Source: Paracoccaceae bacterium
GTDB lineage: Bacteria; Pseudomonadota; Alphaproteobacteria; Rhodobacterales; Rhodobacteraceae
DNA length: 64,000 nt
NCBI GenBank assembly: GCA_020425085.1
Contig: JAGQRW010000007.1
Span: forward strand, 124,001-188,000
Direction: 5' to 3'
The position numbers and the translations under genes were made by a program. Within the stretch, counting starts at the first letter, position 1; every line of letters starts with the position of its first letter. Below, in pieces: positions 39,238 through 47,979 of the stretch. Below the pieces are notes generated by a model. It worked only from the letters and a program-made list of their open reading frames with translations, was not told the DNA's origin and did not search any database.

Positions 39238-39717
39238 ATGGGAAAATCATGCAAATTCTGCTGGGGGCTGAGCGCGGTGCTGATCGCCGGGCTGGCCTAT
39301 GGCGCTTACAAGTTCATCGTTGTCGGCAGTGTCGAGACGGGTGTTGACGGGCGATCGGTGGTGTTGCTGTCACCCGATGAACGCCTGAAGGTACTGGGTG
39401 AAATGCGCGGTCTTCTGGAAGCTGTGCAGACCATCACAAGCGCCCTTGTCGATGGTGACATGAAGACGGTTGAAACCACAGCCCGCTCGGTCGGCATGGC
39501 CGCCGCCGAAGGGGAATCGCCGGCGATGATGGCCAAGCTGCCGCTGGAATTCAAAACTCTGGGCCTTGCGACCCACAAGGGGTTTGATGACCTGGCCGAT
39601 CTGGCCGCAGGTGGTGCGGTGCCAATGGCGGTTCTGGGCAATCTCAGCACGCTGATGCTGAACTGCACCTCATGCCATCAGGGGTATCAGTTGAAGGCAA
39701 CCGCAGCAGCCGACTGA
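39238..39717 (+). CDS. membrane-anchored cytochrome c'-like protein
   Basis: A 159-residue protein with an N-terminal membrane segment (about residues 10-29) and a four-helix-type body, ending in a single heme-binding CTSCH (Cys143 and Cys146, His147) close to the C-terminus. C-terminal CxxCH with a helical body is the layout of class II cytochromes c (cytochrome c'). The protein would face the periplasm. A small Cys/Gly-containing start (KSCKFCWG) precedes the anchor. A role in electron transfer or in NO/CO sensing is possible, but not shown. It lies after ghrA and before the convergent MORN gene. Confidence 0.72.
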   Translation: MGKSCKFCWGLSAVLIAGLAYGAYKFIVVGSVETGVDGRSVVLLSPDERLKVLGEMRGLLEAVQTITSALVDGDMKTVETTARSVGMAAAEGESPAMMAKLPLEFKTLGLATHKGFDDLADLAAGGAVPMAVLGNLSTLMLNCTSCHQGYQLKATAAAD

Positions 39718-39751
39718 AAAGGGGTGCAGGCCGCAGGGAAGGTGTCGCGCG

Positions 39752-41161
39752 CTATTCTTCCACCAGCCGCCCGTCAACCCAGTTTCCGGCCCTGACCTCG
39801 CCGCTGGCATATTGCATCTTGCCTTCGCCCTGGCGTTTGCCCTTTTTGAACAGCCCGGTATAGATATCGCCGTTGGCATAGGTGGCGACGCCTTGGCCGT
39901 CGATCTCACCATCTTTCCATTGGCCGGTATATTTGAACCCGTCGGGCATGGTGATCTCGCCCTGACCGGCCCGTTGGCCGGCGCTGAATTCGCCCTTGTA
40001 GACGGTACCGTCGGAATAGGTCGCGACACCCTGACCATGTCTCAGGCCGTCTTTCCACTCGCCGACATATTTATAACCGTCGCCATAGGTCATGGTGCCG
40101 ATGCCGTGATTCTTGGCGTTCTGGAACTCGCCCTCATAGACCAGGCCGTTGGCGTAGCGGGCTATTCCCTTGCCCTCGATCACGCCTTTGACCCAGCTTC
40201 CTTCATAGGTTGAGCCGTCGGAATAGGTGATCTTGCCGGTGCCGTCCGCTAGATCGTCCTTGAATGAGCCGACATAGACCGAGCCATCTGGGTATATCAC
40301 CTTGCCCTGACCTTCGATCCGGCCTTGCACCCATTCGCCGTCGTAAACAAAGCCATCGGTGCCGGTGAACAGGCCCTTGCCGTGGCGCTTGTCGTTGACG
40401 AAACCACCCTCATAGGTATCGCCGTTCTGGTAGCGAACGATGCCGGTGCCGTGGCGCTGACCGTTGACCAAAGTGCCTTCGTAGACATCGCCGTTCACCT
40501 GGGTAAGAACACCAAGCCCGTTGATCTGGCCGTTTTTCCAGGCCCCTGCATAGGATAACCCGTCAGGCATCTTCAACTCGCCCTGACCTTCGCGCACCCC
40601 GTTGACGATTTCGCCTGCATAAACCGCGCCGTCGGGATAGGTGATGGTGCCCTTGCCATCCTTGACGCCCTTTACCCAGGTGCCGTCATAGCGGTAACCG
40701 TTGGGACTGGTCATCACCCCCTTGCCGTCATGCAGCGCATTGTCGAATTCGCCTTCATAGACCACGCCGTTGGCGTAGCGGGCCACACCGGCGCCTGAGA
40801 TCTTGCCGTCGACCCAGTTGCCGACATAGGTGCTGCCGTCGGAGAAGATGATCTTGCCCTGACCCTCGGGCTTGCCGGCGATGAAGCTGCCGGTATAGGT
40901 CGAGCCGTTGGGAAAATGTGCCTCGCCCTGGCCGCGAATCTCGCCGTCCACCCAGTCGCCGGTATATTCGTAACCGTTCGGCAGGCGATAGGTACCGTGG
41001 CCGTCTTGCTTGCCGTCCTTGAAGGTGCCTTCGTAGACGCCACCGTTTTCATATTCGCGGGTCACGACCTCGTTCTGGGATTGTGCCCGCACCGGCGCCG
41101 TTGGCGACGCAAGTAGGATTGCCAGGCCAAGCGCCCGCAGAATGCTGAAACGTGTCGTCAA
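39752..41161 (-). CDS. secreted MORN-repeat protein with 18 tandem repeats
   Basis: A 469-residue protein with a signal peptide (residues 1-26, ending near VRA|QS) followed by 18 consecutive 23-residue MORN repeats plus a final half repeat. Each repeat reads like G-x-x-Y-x-G-x-W/F-x-x-G-x-x-x-G-x-G-x-x-x-x-x-(N/D), uninterrupted from about residue 40 to the end. MORN repeats form extended beta-hairpin sheets that bind lipids or other proteins. The bacterial ones have few known roles. It is antiparallel to, and divergent from, nadE, and converges on the cytochrome c'-like gene. Confidence 0.92.
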   Translation of the reverse strand: MTTRFSILRALGLAILLASPTAPVRAQSQNEVVTREYENGGVYEGTFKDGKQDGHGTYRLPNGYEYTGDWVDGEIRGQGEAHFPNGSTYTGSFIAGKPEGQGKIIFSDGSTYVGNWVDGKISGAGVARYANGVVYEGEFDNALHDGKGVMTSPNGYRYDGTWVKGVKDGKGTITYPDGAVYAGEIVNGVREGQGELKMPDGLSYAGAWKNGQINGLGVLTQVNGDVYEGTLVNGQRHGTGIVRYQNGDTYEGGFVNDKRHGKGLFTGTDGFVYDGEWVQGRIEGQGKVIYPDGSVYVGSFKDDLADGTGKITYSDGSTYEGSWVKGVIEGKGIARYANGLVYEGEFQNAKNHGIGTMTYGDGYKYVGEWKDGLRHGQGVATYSDGTVYKGEFSAGQRAGQGEITMPDGFKYTGQWKDGEIDGQGVATYANGDIYTGLFKKGKRQGEGKMQYASGEVRAGNWVDGRLVEE

Positions 41162-41354
41162 ATCCTGTATCCGAAGCTGTTCGGCTCCGGCCTCCGCCTC
41201 TGGTTGTCCACCGGACGCACCCGCCCGACGGCAAGTCTAAGCTGTTGGCATTTCGCTGACAAATGTTTTTCGCCCCGATTTCAGCCTGAACCGCTTTCCC
41301 TTGGGCCGAGTTCTGTTAAACAGACCGCGCGAATATCCACTTGGAGAGTTCAAG

Positions 41355-43013
41355 ATGTCAGATCGCTTTCGCCTGACACTGGCGCAGCTTAACCCGACCG
41401 TCGGAGATCTGGCGGGCAATGCCGCCAAGGCGCGGGCGGCGTTCGAGGTTGCCAGGGCGGCGGGGGCTGACATGCTGGTACTGCCGGAAATGTTCATTAC
41501 CGGTTATCAGGTTCAGGATCTGGTGCTGAAACCCGCCTTTGTTGCCGATGCCATGGCGCATATCGTCGATCTGTCGCGCGCCTGTGCCGATGGTCCGGCG
41601 ATAGGAATCGGCGGGCCGCTGGCCGAGGACGGGGCGCTTTATAATGCCTTTTATGTGCTGCAAGGCGGCGAGATTTCCGCCGTGGTGCGCAAGCACGAAC
41701 TGCCCAACACCCAGGTTTTCGACGAGTTGCGTCATTTTGATCAGGGCCCGATCAGCGGTCCCTATTCGATCAATGGCGTGCGTATTGGCACGCCGATCTG
41801 TGAAGACGCCTGGCACGAAGACGTGGCCGAAGCGCTGGAGGAATCCGGGGCGCAAATTCTGGTGGTGCCGAACGGTTCACCCTATTACCGGCAGAAATTT
41901 GAACGCCGCCTCAACGCCATGGTGTCAAGGGTGATCGAAACCGGCCTGCCGCTGGTCTATCTCAACATGGTGGGTGGGCAGGATGATCAGGTGTTCGATG
42001 GCGGCTCGTTCGTGCTCAACCCCGGCGGTGTGCTGGCGATGCAGATGCAGATTTTCGACGAGGACATCGAGCATGTGGATTTTGAACAAGGCCCTGACGG
42101 CTGGCATGCGCTGCGCGGGGTTCTGAAAACCTTTCCCGATGAATGGGAGCAGGATTACCGGGTGATGGTCGAGGCGTTGCGCGATTACCTGCGAAAATGC
42201 GGCTTCAAAAAGGTGCTGCTGGGGCTTTCGGGCGGTGTTGACAGCGCCATCGTCGCCACCATTGCGGTGGATGCTTTGGGGGCTGAAAATGTGCGCTGCG
42301 TGATGATGCCGTCGGAATATACCTCGCAAACCTCGCTGGATGACGCTGTTGCCGTTGCCAATGCGCTTGGCTGCCATCTGGATACGATTTCCATTGCCGC
42401 CGGGCGCGCCGCCATCACCGAAACGCTGGCGCCGGTATTTGCCGGGCTGCCACCCGATCTGACCGAGGAAAATATCCAGTCGCGTTTGCGCGGCCTGCTG
42501 TTGATGGCGCTTTCCAACAAGTTCGGCGAGATGCTGTTGACCACCGGCAACAAGTCCGAAGTGGCGGTCGGCTATGCCACCATCTATGGCGACATGGCGG
42601 GGGGGTATAACCCGATCAAGGATCTTTACAAGATGCGGGTGTTTGAAACCTGTCGCTGGCGCAATGCAAACCACCGCGACTGGATGCGCGGACCAAAGGG
42701 CGTGGTCATTCCGCCAGAGGTGATCGAAAAACCCCCTACGGCGGAACTGCGCGACAATCAGAAGGATGAGGATTCACTGCCGCCCTACGAAATTCTGGAT
42801 GGTATCCTTGAACGCCTGATCGACAAGGATCAATCCGTCGCCGAGGTGGTTGCGGCGGGGTTTGATCGTGCCACGGTCAAGCGGGTGGAACACCTGATCT
42901 ATATCTCGGAATACAAACGCTATCAGGCGGCACCGGGTCCGCGCACCAGCGGCAAGGCGTTCTGGCTGGACCGGCGTTATCCCATCGTCAATCAATGGCG
43001 CGACGACGACTAG
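41355..43013 (+). CDS. nadE: glutamine-dependent NAD+ synthetase
   Basis: A 552-residue two-domain enzyme that makes NAD+ from deamido-NAD+ using glutamine. The N-terminal nitrilase-type glutaminase domain has its triad at Glu45 (LPEMF), Lys113 (VRKHELPN) and Cys149 (PICEDAW). The C-terminal synthetase domain carries the PP-loop LGLSGGVDSA at about residue 290. The start at 41355 is preceded by GGAGAG at a good distance; an upstream start at 41301 was rejected. The promoter region is shared with the divergent MORN gene. Confidence 0.96.
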   Translation: MSDRFRLTLAQLNPTVGDLAGNAAKARAAFEVARAAGADMLVLPEMFITGYQVQDLVLKPAFVADAMAHIVDLSRACADGPAIGIGGPLAEDGALYNAFYVLQGGEISAVVRKHELPNTQVFDELRHFDQGPISGPYSINGVRIGTPICEDAWHEDVAEALEESGAQILVVPNGSPYYRQKFERRLNAMVSRVIETGLPLVYLNMVGGQDDQVFDGGSFVLNPGGVLAMQMQIFDEDIEHVDFEQGPDGWHALRGVLKTFPDEWEQDYRVMVEALRDYLRKCGFKKVLLGLSGGVDSAIVATIAVDALGAENVRCVMMPSEYTSQTSLDDAVAVANALGCHLDTISIAAGRAAITETLAPVFAGLPPDLTEENIQSRLRGLLLMALSNKFGEMLLTTGNKSEVAVGYATIYGDMAGGYNPIKDLYKMRVFETCRWRNANHRDWMRGPKGVVIPPEVIEKPPTAELRDNQKDEDSLPPYEILDGILERLIDKDQSVAEVVAAGFDRATVKRVEHLIYISEYKRYQAAPGPRTSGKAFWLDRRYPIVNQWRDDD

Positions 43014-43021
43014 TTCATGCA

Positions 43022-43795
43022 TCAGCGCAGGCGCGGCGGCGCCTCCGGGTCCATCCCCGGTGCGCCGATGGTCGCTGTGCTGGGGGCCTTTGGCAGATCA
43101 AATTTCAGCGCCACCCGCTCCAGCCTTGCCACCAGGGGTGCGTCGTGGGCAAGGAATGCGACATCAAGCGTGGCCGCTTGATGACTGAAACTGACGACCT
43201 CGCTGGCGCCGCGCGTCAGCGCCGGTTCTGCCCAGTGTTTGGCGTCGACAAAAGCCAGAAGAATACCGGTTGAGCCATCGTCATATACAGCACCGGCCAG
43301 ATAGGCGCTATCGGCCAGCCCCGCCGCTGCCGCCAGCTTGCCGTCAAGCGCCCTTGGCAGATCTTCGGGAATGCCGAACGGGGTTCTGACCTCGACCAGT
43401 CGTCGTTCGGTTTCCATTGCCTGATTGCCCAAAACCTCCAGCAGCCAGGAAATCGCCTCGGCCGGCAGCAGGATGGCCGAAGGCGCAACCCCCGGATTCA
43501 CCGCCAACCCCAGATCCTGACCGACCAGCAATGCGGCCAGGCTCCGCCCGGACAGCGAGGCATAGGGCTGCGGTGTTTCGGCGAATTCCGCCAGCCTGTC
43601 GGCGCGGTCAAACACCAGCACATAAGATTTTCCCTCGACCGGAAAAATCTGCGGGTCCAGCCGGTCGCCATCGGGTTCCTTTTTCAACAGCAAGAACAAT
43701 TCGACCTCGGCCAGGCGTTCATAAAACCTCAGACGTGCCGCATCGTCATCGGGTCTTGCCGCCATTGTCTGATGCGCCTGATCAAGCGGAGTCAT
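43022..43795 (-). CDS. SseB family protein
   Basis: A 257-residue protein of the SseB family. The N-terminal half contains FYERLAEVELFLLLKKEP, VEGKSYVLVFDRADRLAEF and LAALLVGQDLGLAVNPG, all typical of SseB-type domains. The protein is cytoplasmic. SseB proteins are linked to serine sensitivity in E. coli, and their biochemical role is not settled. It overlaps the UDG-like gene by 4 bases on the same strand. Confidence 0.85.
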   Translation of the reverse strand: MTPLDQAHQTMAARPDDDAARLRFYERLAEVELFLLLKKEPDGDRLDPQIFPVEGKSYVLVFDRADRLAEFAETPQPYASLSGRSLAALLVGQDLGLAVNPGVAPSAILLPAEAISWLLEVLGNQAMETERRLVEVRTPFGIPEDLPRALDGKLAAAAGLADSAYLAGAVYDDGSTGILLAFVDAKHWAEPALTRGASEVVSFSHQAATLDVAFLAHDAPLVARLERVALKFDLPKAPSTATIGAPGMDPEAPPRLR

Positions 43796-44415
43796 GGGTT
43801 TTGCCTTTCGTCATGGTGAACAATCGCCGCGATGGACGCGCGCAGTTCCGGCACCAGCTCGGCCTCGAACCAGGGGTTTTTCTTCAGCCATGCGGTATTG
43901 CGCCAGCTTGGATGTGGCAATGGAAAAACCTGCGGCTGATGCGCGCGCCATGCGGCGACGGTCTGACTGACATTGGCCTTATGTTCTTTGCCAAGATGCC
44001 ATTTCTGCGCATGGCTGCCAATCAAAAGGATCAGTTCCACCCGACCCAACGCCGTCATCACCCGGCCATGCCATGTCCGGGCACAGATCGGCGGTGGCGG
44101 CAGGTCGCTGCCCTTGGTATCATAGCCCGGAAAACAGAATGCCATCGGCAGGATCGCAACCATGTCCCGATCATAGAAAACCCTGCGATCCAACCCCATC
44201 CAGTCGCGCAACCGCTCGCCAGAACGGTCATCGAATGGCACACCGCTTTCATGCACCTTCAGGCCAGGTGCCTGTCCCGCTACCAGTATCCGCGCCCCGC
44301 TTTGCAGCCAGTAGATCGGCCTGGGCGTATGGGCTGTGGCCGTTGCGGCAAATCGTTCGGCGCAGAGACGGCATGCCCTGATTTCAGGCGCCAGCTGTTC
44401 CAGTGTTTCCGACAT
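43792..44415 (-). CDS. uracil-DNA glycosylase family protein
   Basis: A 207-residue member of the UDG superfamily. It carries the water-activating loop AGQAPGLKVHESGVPF and the DNA-contacting LPHPSWRN loop. Four Cys (Cys15 and Cys18 in CRLC, and two more in the FCFPGY / PICART region) could hold an iron-sulfur cluster, as in UDG families 4 and 5. The residue usually needed for strict uracil specificity cannot be checked without a structure. It overlaps SseB by 4 bases, so the two are co-transcribed, maybe with the antiporter operon upstream, 56 bases away. Confidence 0.8.
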   Translation of the reverse strand: MSETLEQLAPEIRACRLCAERFAATATAHTPRPIYWLQSGARILVAGQAPGLKVHESGVPFDDRSGERLRDWMGLDRRVFYDRDMVAILPMAFCFPGYDTKGSDLPPPPICARTWHGRVMTALGRVELILLIGSHAQKWHLGKEHKANVSQTVAAWRAHQPQVFPLPHPSWRNTAWLKKNPWFEAELVPELRASIAAIVHHDERQNP

Positions 44416-44471
44416 CGCCGGAACCTAGCATGGCGGTGGGCGTGCTCAAGCCCAAAACGGTGCTTTGGAGT

Positions 44472-46175
44472 TCAAAATTTCAGGAAACTCACCACCAGTG
44501 TTACCCCCAAAAGGACGGCGATCCACAACACCATGGATCCGGTCGGCCAGACCTGCGCCATCCTCCCTTCAGGCCCGTGCGAGGCATAGAGCCGCTGGTA
44601 GATTCCCAGCATTCGACGCTGCCAGAACGCCGAATGCGCGTGCCAAAGGCGCGTCACCACAACCGCCAGCCAGGCAATCAGGCGCGGCAGGGCGCGGCGG
44701 TAAATCCAGTCGAAATCAAGGTTTACCGCACGAATTTCCGGCGGATGGATGCCGGTACGCATCAGGACGCCAAACGCCAGCAGCGCAAAGAACAATAGCT
44801 GCAACTGCCCGGCCACATGACCGATGGTATAGGGATGGAACACCACCTCATAGGGCAGCAGGGCATATAGCGGATCGGGATAGATGCCGATGGTTATGCA
44901 AAGCGCCGCCGTGATCCCCATCGCCCAGAGCATATGGGCCGGTGCCTCTTTCGGGCGCAGGCCGCTGTCGTGATAAAAGAAGGTGAAGAACGGAATCTTG
45001 ATGCCGGAATGGCTGAGCACCCCGGCCGATGCAAATACCAGCACCCCCCAGATGATCGGATAATGCTGCGACGCGGTCGCATCCAGAATCAGCGATTTGG
45101 TGACAAACCCGGAAAACAGCGGAAAGGCGGAAATCGACGCCGCCCCCACCAGACAGAACAGCGCGGTTTTCGGCATGGTGCGGTAAAGCCCGCCAAGTTC
45201 CGATGCCTTTGACGTACCGGTCCGGTAAAGAACTGCCCCGACCGACATGAACAGCAATGCCTTGTAAAGGATATGCGCGAATGCATGGCTGACGGTGCCG
45301 TTCAACGCCATCTCGGTGCCGACGCCGATGCCGACCACCATGAAACCCAACTGGTTGTTGAGGCTATAGGCCAGCACCCGGCGCAGATCGTTCTCGATCT
45401 CGGCAAAGAAGATCGGGAACAGCGTCATGATGGCACCGATATAAATCAGGATCTCGGTGCCGGCGAACCCCCGCGCCAGTGCGTAAACCGCTAGCTTGGT
45501 GGTGAACGCCGACAGGATAACCGTGCCGGTCACGGTTGCCGCCGGATAGCTGTCTTGTAACCAGTTATGCAGCAAGGGAAAGGCACATTTTATGCCAAAA
45601 CTCAGGAAAATCAGCCAGGTGGCAGGGGAGCCCAGCGTCATGGTTTCAAATGTCATCGACCCGGTTTCGCGCCAATAAAGCGCCGCCCCTGCAAGCAATA
45701 TCACGCCCGAGCCGACCTGAATGATCAGATAGCGCATGCCGGTGTGATAAGCGCCTTCGGTACGCCGCGCCCAGATCAGAAAGACCGAGGCGATGGCGGT
45801 GCCTTCCCAATAGAAGAACAGCGTCATAAGATCGCCCGCGAAAACCGCGCCGATGGCGGATCCGGCATAAACCAGTGCCGCCACCTGTTGCACCCGGTCG
45901 TTCACATGCCATGCGTAGAGGTTGCCCAAAAACGCCGCCAGACAGAAGATCAGTGCAAACACCCGGCTAAGCTTGTCAACGCGCATCAGTTCAAGGTTCA
46001 GGCCGAAAAACTCGGTTCTGGCGTAAATCCCCTCGGGCAGCATCCAGACCTGCCAGGCGGCCAGCAGTGGCACCAGCAGCAGCAACGCCCCGCGCGCCCG
46101 GGTCTGTGGCAAAAGCGGCAGGATCAATGCGGCTGCGATATATAGAAACGCGGTCGGGATCAGTTCAATCATCAT
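44472..46175 (-). CDS. Na+/H+ antiporter subunit D-like (third copy)
   Basis: A 567-residue NuoL/M/N-type proton channel subunit, the third of its kind in the operon. About 14 membrane helices. The key proton-path residues are visible: Glu in FFYWEGTA (TM5 region), Lys in SFGIKCAFPLLHNWL (TM7), Lys in SAFTTKLAVYAL (TM8) and Lys in HILYKALLFM and FVTKSLI later on. The long C-terminal tail (after about residue 470) has a DFDWIYRR segment and a final membrane helix. The start at 46175 overlaps the preceding small gene by 11 bases. It resembles the MrpA N-terminal half more than MrpD. Confidence 0.85.
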   Translation of the reverse strand: MMIELIPTAFLYIAAALILPLLPQTRARGALLLLVPLLAAWQVWMLPEGIYARTEFFGLNLELMRVDKLSRVFALIFCLAAFLGNLYAWHVNDRVQQVAALVYAGSAIGAVFAGDLMTLFFYWEGTAIASVFLIWARRTEGAYHTGMRYLIIQVGSGVILLAGAALYWRETGSMTFETMTLGSPATWLIFLSFGIKCAFPLLHNWLQDSYPAATVTGTVILSAFTTKLAVYALARGFAGTEILIYIGAIMTLFPIFFAEIENDLRRVLAYSLNNQLGFMVVGIGVGTEMALNGTVSHAFAHILYKALLFMSVGAVLYRTGTSKASELGGLYRTMPKTALFCLVGAASISAFPLFSGFVTKSLILDATASQHYPIIWGVLVFASAGVLSHSGIKIPFFTFFYHDSGLRPKEAPAHMLWAMGITAALCITIGIYPDPLYALLPYEVVFHPYTIGHVAGQLQLLFFALLAFGVLMRTGIHPPEIRAVNLDFDWIYRRALPRLIAWLAVVVTRLWHAHSAFWQRRMLGIYQRLYASHGPEGRMAQVWPTGSMVLWIAVLLGVTLVVSFLKF

Positions 46176-46509
46176 GCGTTGCCCGATCAAGCCCCCGTTC
46201 GGGGTAGGATTCGCTGTCGATGGCCTTGTTGCCGTAATAATCCTCGGGGCGGCGGATCAGGACGCGCAGCAGTTTTGCCGCAAGGATCAAGGCGGTGAAC
46301 ATCACGAAACCGTAAAACCCGAAAAAGCCGGGGATATTTTCCACCGCAAAATGCCCATGTTTTTCGTAGGTAAAATCGGCAAGAAACAGCAGGCCGCAAA
46401 ATACCGCCAGACCCCAGAATATCCGGTTGGCGGCACCTGGCCTGTCAACCAGCCCGAACAGTCGGGACAGGGGACTGTAGCTGGAAGTATCCTCATTCTT
46501 CGCGTTCAT
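46165..46509 (-). CDS. small two-helix membrane protein in the antiporter operon
   Basis: A 114-residue protein with two predicted membrane helices, about 28-45 (NRIFWGLAVFCGLLFLADF) and about 62-82, and a charged cytoplasmic tail with the RRPEDYYGNKAI segment. Such small proteins appear between NuoL-like subunits in some alphaproteobacterial antiporter operons; I do not know of a name or function. Its start at 46509 is 10 bases after the upstream subunit's stop, and its end overlaps the next gene by 11 bases. Confidence 0.65.
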   Translation of the reverse strand: MNAKNEDTSSYSPLSRLFGLVDRPGAANRIFWGLAVFCGLLFLADFTYEKHGHFAVENIPGFFGFYGFVMFTALILAAKLLRVLIRRPEDYYGNKAIDSESYPERGLDRATHDD

Positions 46510-46519
46510 GCTATCCCCT

Positions 46520-47974
46520 TCAGTTTTCCACGATCGGCGCCAGGAATGACAGGATGTCACCGGCGAAAAAGAACAGAACGATGCAACCGATAGCCGTCAT
46601 GGCCGGCGGCAGCCAAACCAGCACACCGGGTTCAGAAGCGCCGCCAGCCATCGCGGGCGGCAGGAAAAAGCCACGCGCCACCACCGGCAGCAGATAGGCG
46701 ATGTTCAACAGCGACGACACCATCAGAACCACGATCATCACCCATTGCCCGGTATCGGCCGATGCCAGTACCAGCAGCCACTTGCTCCAACTGCCACCCA
46801 TGGGCGGCAGGCCGATGATCGAAAGGCTGCCGATCAGAAATGCCACAAAGGTGATCGGCATGGCACGGCCAAGTCCGGTCATCTGGCTGATCTCGGTCTT
46901 GTGGGTGGCGACATAGATACTGCCGGCGCACATGAACAAGGTGATCTTGCCCATCGCGTGCATGGCGATGTGCATGCCCCCGCCCAGCACCCCCATCGAG
47001 GTCGCCAGCGCCATACCAAGGGTGATGTAGCTAAGCTGTGAAACCGTCGAATAGGCCAGCCGCGCCTTGAGGTTATCCTTGGTCAGCGCAATCACCGATG
47101 CGGCGACGATGGTAAACGCCGCCAGCCACATCAGCCAGACTGACGCGCCGGTTGCGGCCAGAAAGTCGATGCCGAAAATGTAGACGCCGACTTTCAGCAT
47201 GGTGAAAACCCCGGCCTTGACCACCGCCACGGCATGCAAGAGCGCGGAAACCGGCGTTGGGGCCACCATGGCTGCGGGCAGCCAGCGGTGAAACGGCATC
47301 AGGGCCGCCTTGCCGATGCCAAAGGCGTAAAGCGCCAGCAGTATCGCCACCATCGGCCCGGCGATATGCCCTTCGAGAATGCCGCCCTTGGTAAAATCAA
47401 GCGTGCCGGTCAGGGTCCAGGTCCAGATCACCGCCACCAGTTGCAGCCCGATCGAGGTGCCGATCAGCACCGCCAGATAGGTACGAGCGCCACGGATCGC
47501 CTCGGGCGTTCCCTTGTGGGCGACCAAGGGATAGGTCGACAGGGTCAGCAGTTCATAAAACAGGAACAGCGTGAACATGTTGGCGGCAAAGGCGATGCCC
47601 ATGACGCTGGCAATGGCAATGGCGAAACAGGCAAAGAAACGCGTGTGATGGTCCTCGCGGTTTTCGCGCATATAGCCGATGCCATAAAGATGCGTGAGGA
47701 TCCAGAGGCCTGAGGCGACGATGGCGAACAACAGGCCCAGAGGTTCGACGTTGAACGCCAGGTCAAGCCCCGGCATCACCTGAAACAGGGCAAAGGCGGT
47801 GGTCGTGGTGTTGCCGACATCGCCAAGGATCGTCAGCACCAGAACAAAGGTCAGGACTGACGCAGCCAAGGTCACGCCATCGCGAAGGTTCGGCTGATCG
47901 CGAAGGATCATGTTGGTAACGCTTGCCAGTGCGGGCACCAGCATCGTCAGCAATATGGCGGTGTTTGTGTCCAT
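46520..47974 (-). CDS. Na+/H+ antiporter subunit D-like (second copy)
   Basis: A 484-residue NuoL/M/N-type subunit with about 14 helices. The conserved Glu lies in FLFYELLTLSTYPL, and Lys residues lie in FGIGKAALMPFHRWLPAAM and AVAVVKAGVFTM. It follows the first D gene by 5 bases. In a classical Mrp operon one subunit D is found; here there are three D-type subunits, so a split MrpA or a fused complex is likely. Predicted to form part of the membrane arm that exchanges Na+ or K+ for H+. Confidence 0.87.
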   Translation of the reverse strand: MDTNTAILLTMLVPALASVTNMILRDQPNLRDGVTLAASVLTFVLVLTILGDVGNTTTTAFALFQVMPGLDLAFNVEPLGLLFAIVASGLWILTHLYGIGYMRENREDHHTRFFACFAIAIASVMGIAFAANMFTLFLFYELLTLSTYPLVAHKGTPEAIRGARTYLAVLIGTSIGLQLVAVIWTWTLTGTLDFTKGGILEGHIAGPMVAILLALYAFGIGKAALMPFHRWLPAAMVAPTPVSALLHAVAVVKAGVFTMLKVGVYIFGIDFLAATGASVWLMWLAAFTIVAASVIALTKDNLKARLAYSTVSQLSYITLGMALATSMGVLGGGMHIAMHAMGKITLFMCAGSIYVATHKTEISQMTGLGRAMPITFVAFLIGSLSIIGLPPMGGSWSKWLLVLASADTGQWVMIVVLMVSSLLNIAYLLPVVARGFFLPPAMAGGASEPGVLVWLPPAMTAIGCIVLFFFAGDILSFLAPIVEN

Positions 47975-47979
47975 GGCCG

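Noticed and set aside
39752-41161. A 69-base periodicity that could look like a tandem-repeat array or CRISPR
   Set aside because: The period is 23 codons, it keeps the reading frame, and the translation gives MORN repeats, with no spacer-like unique segments.
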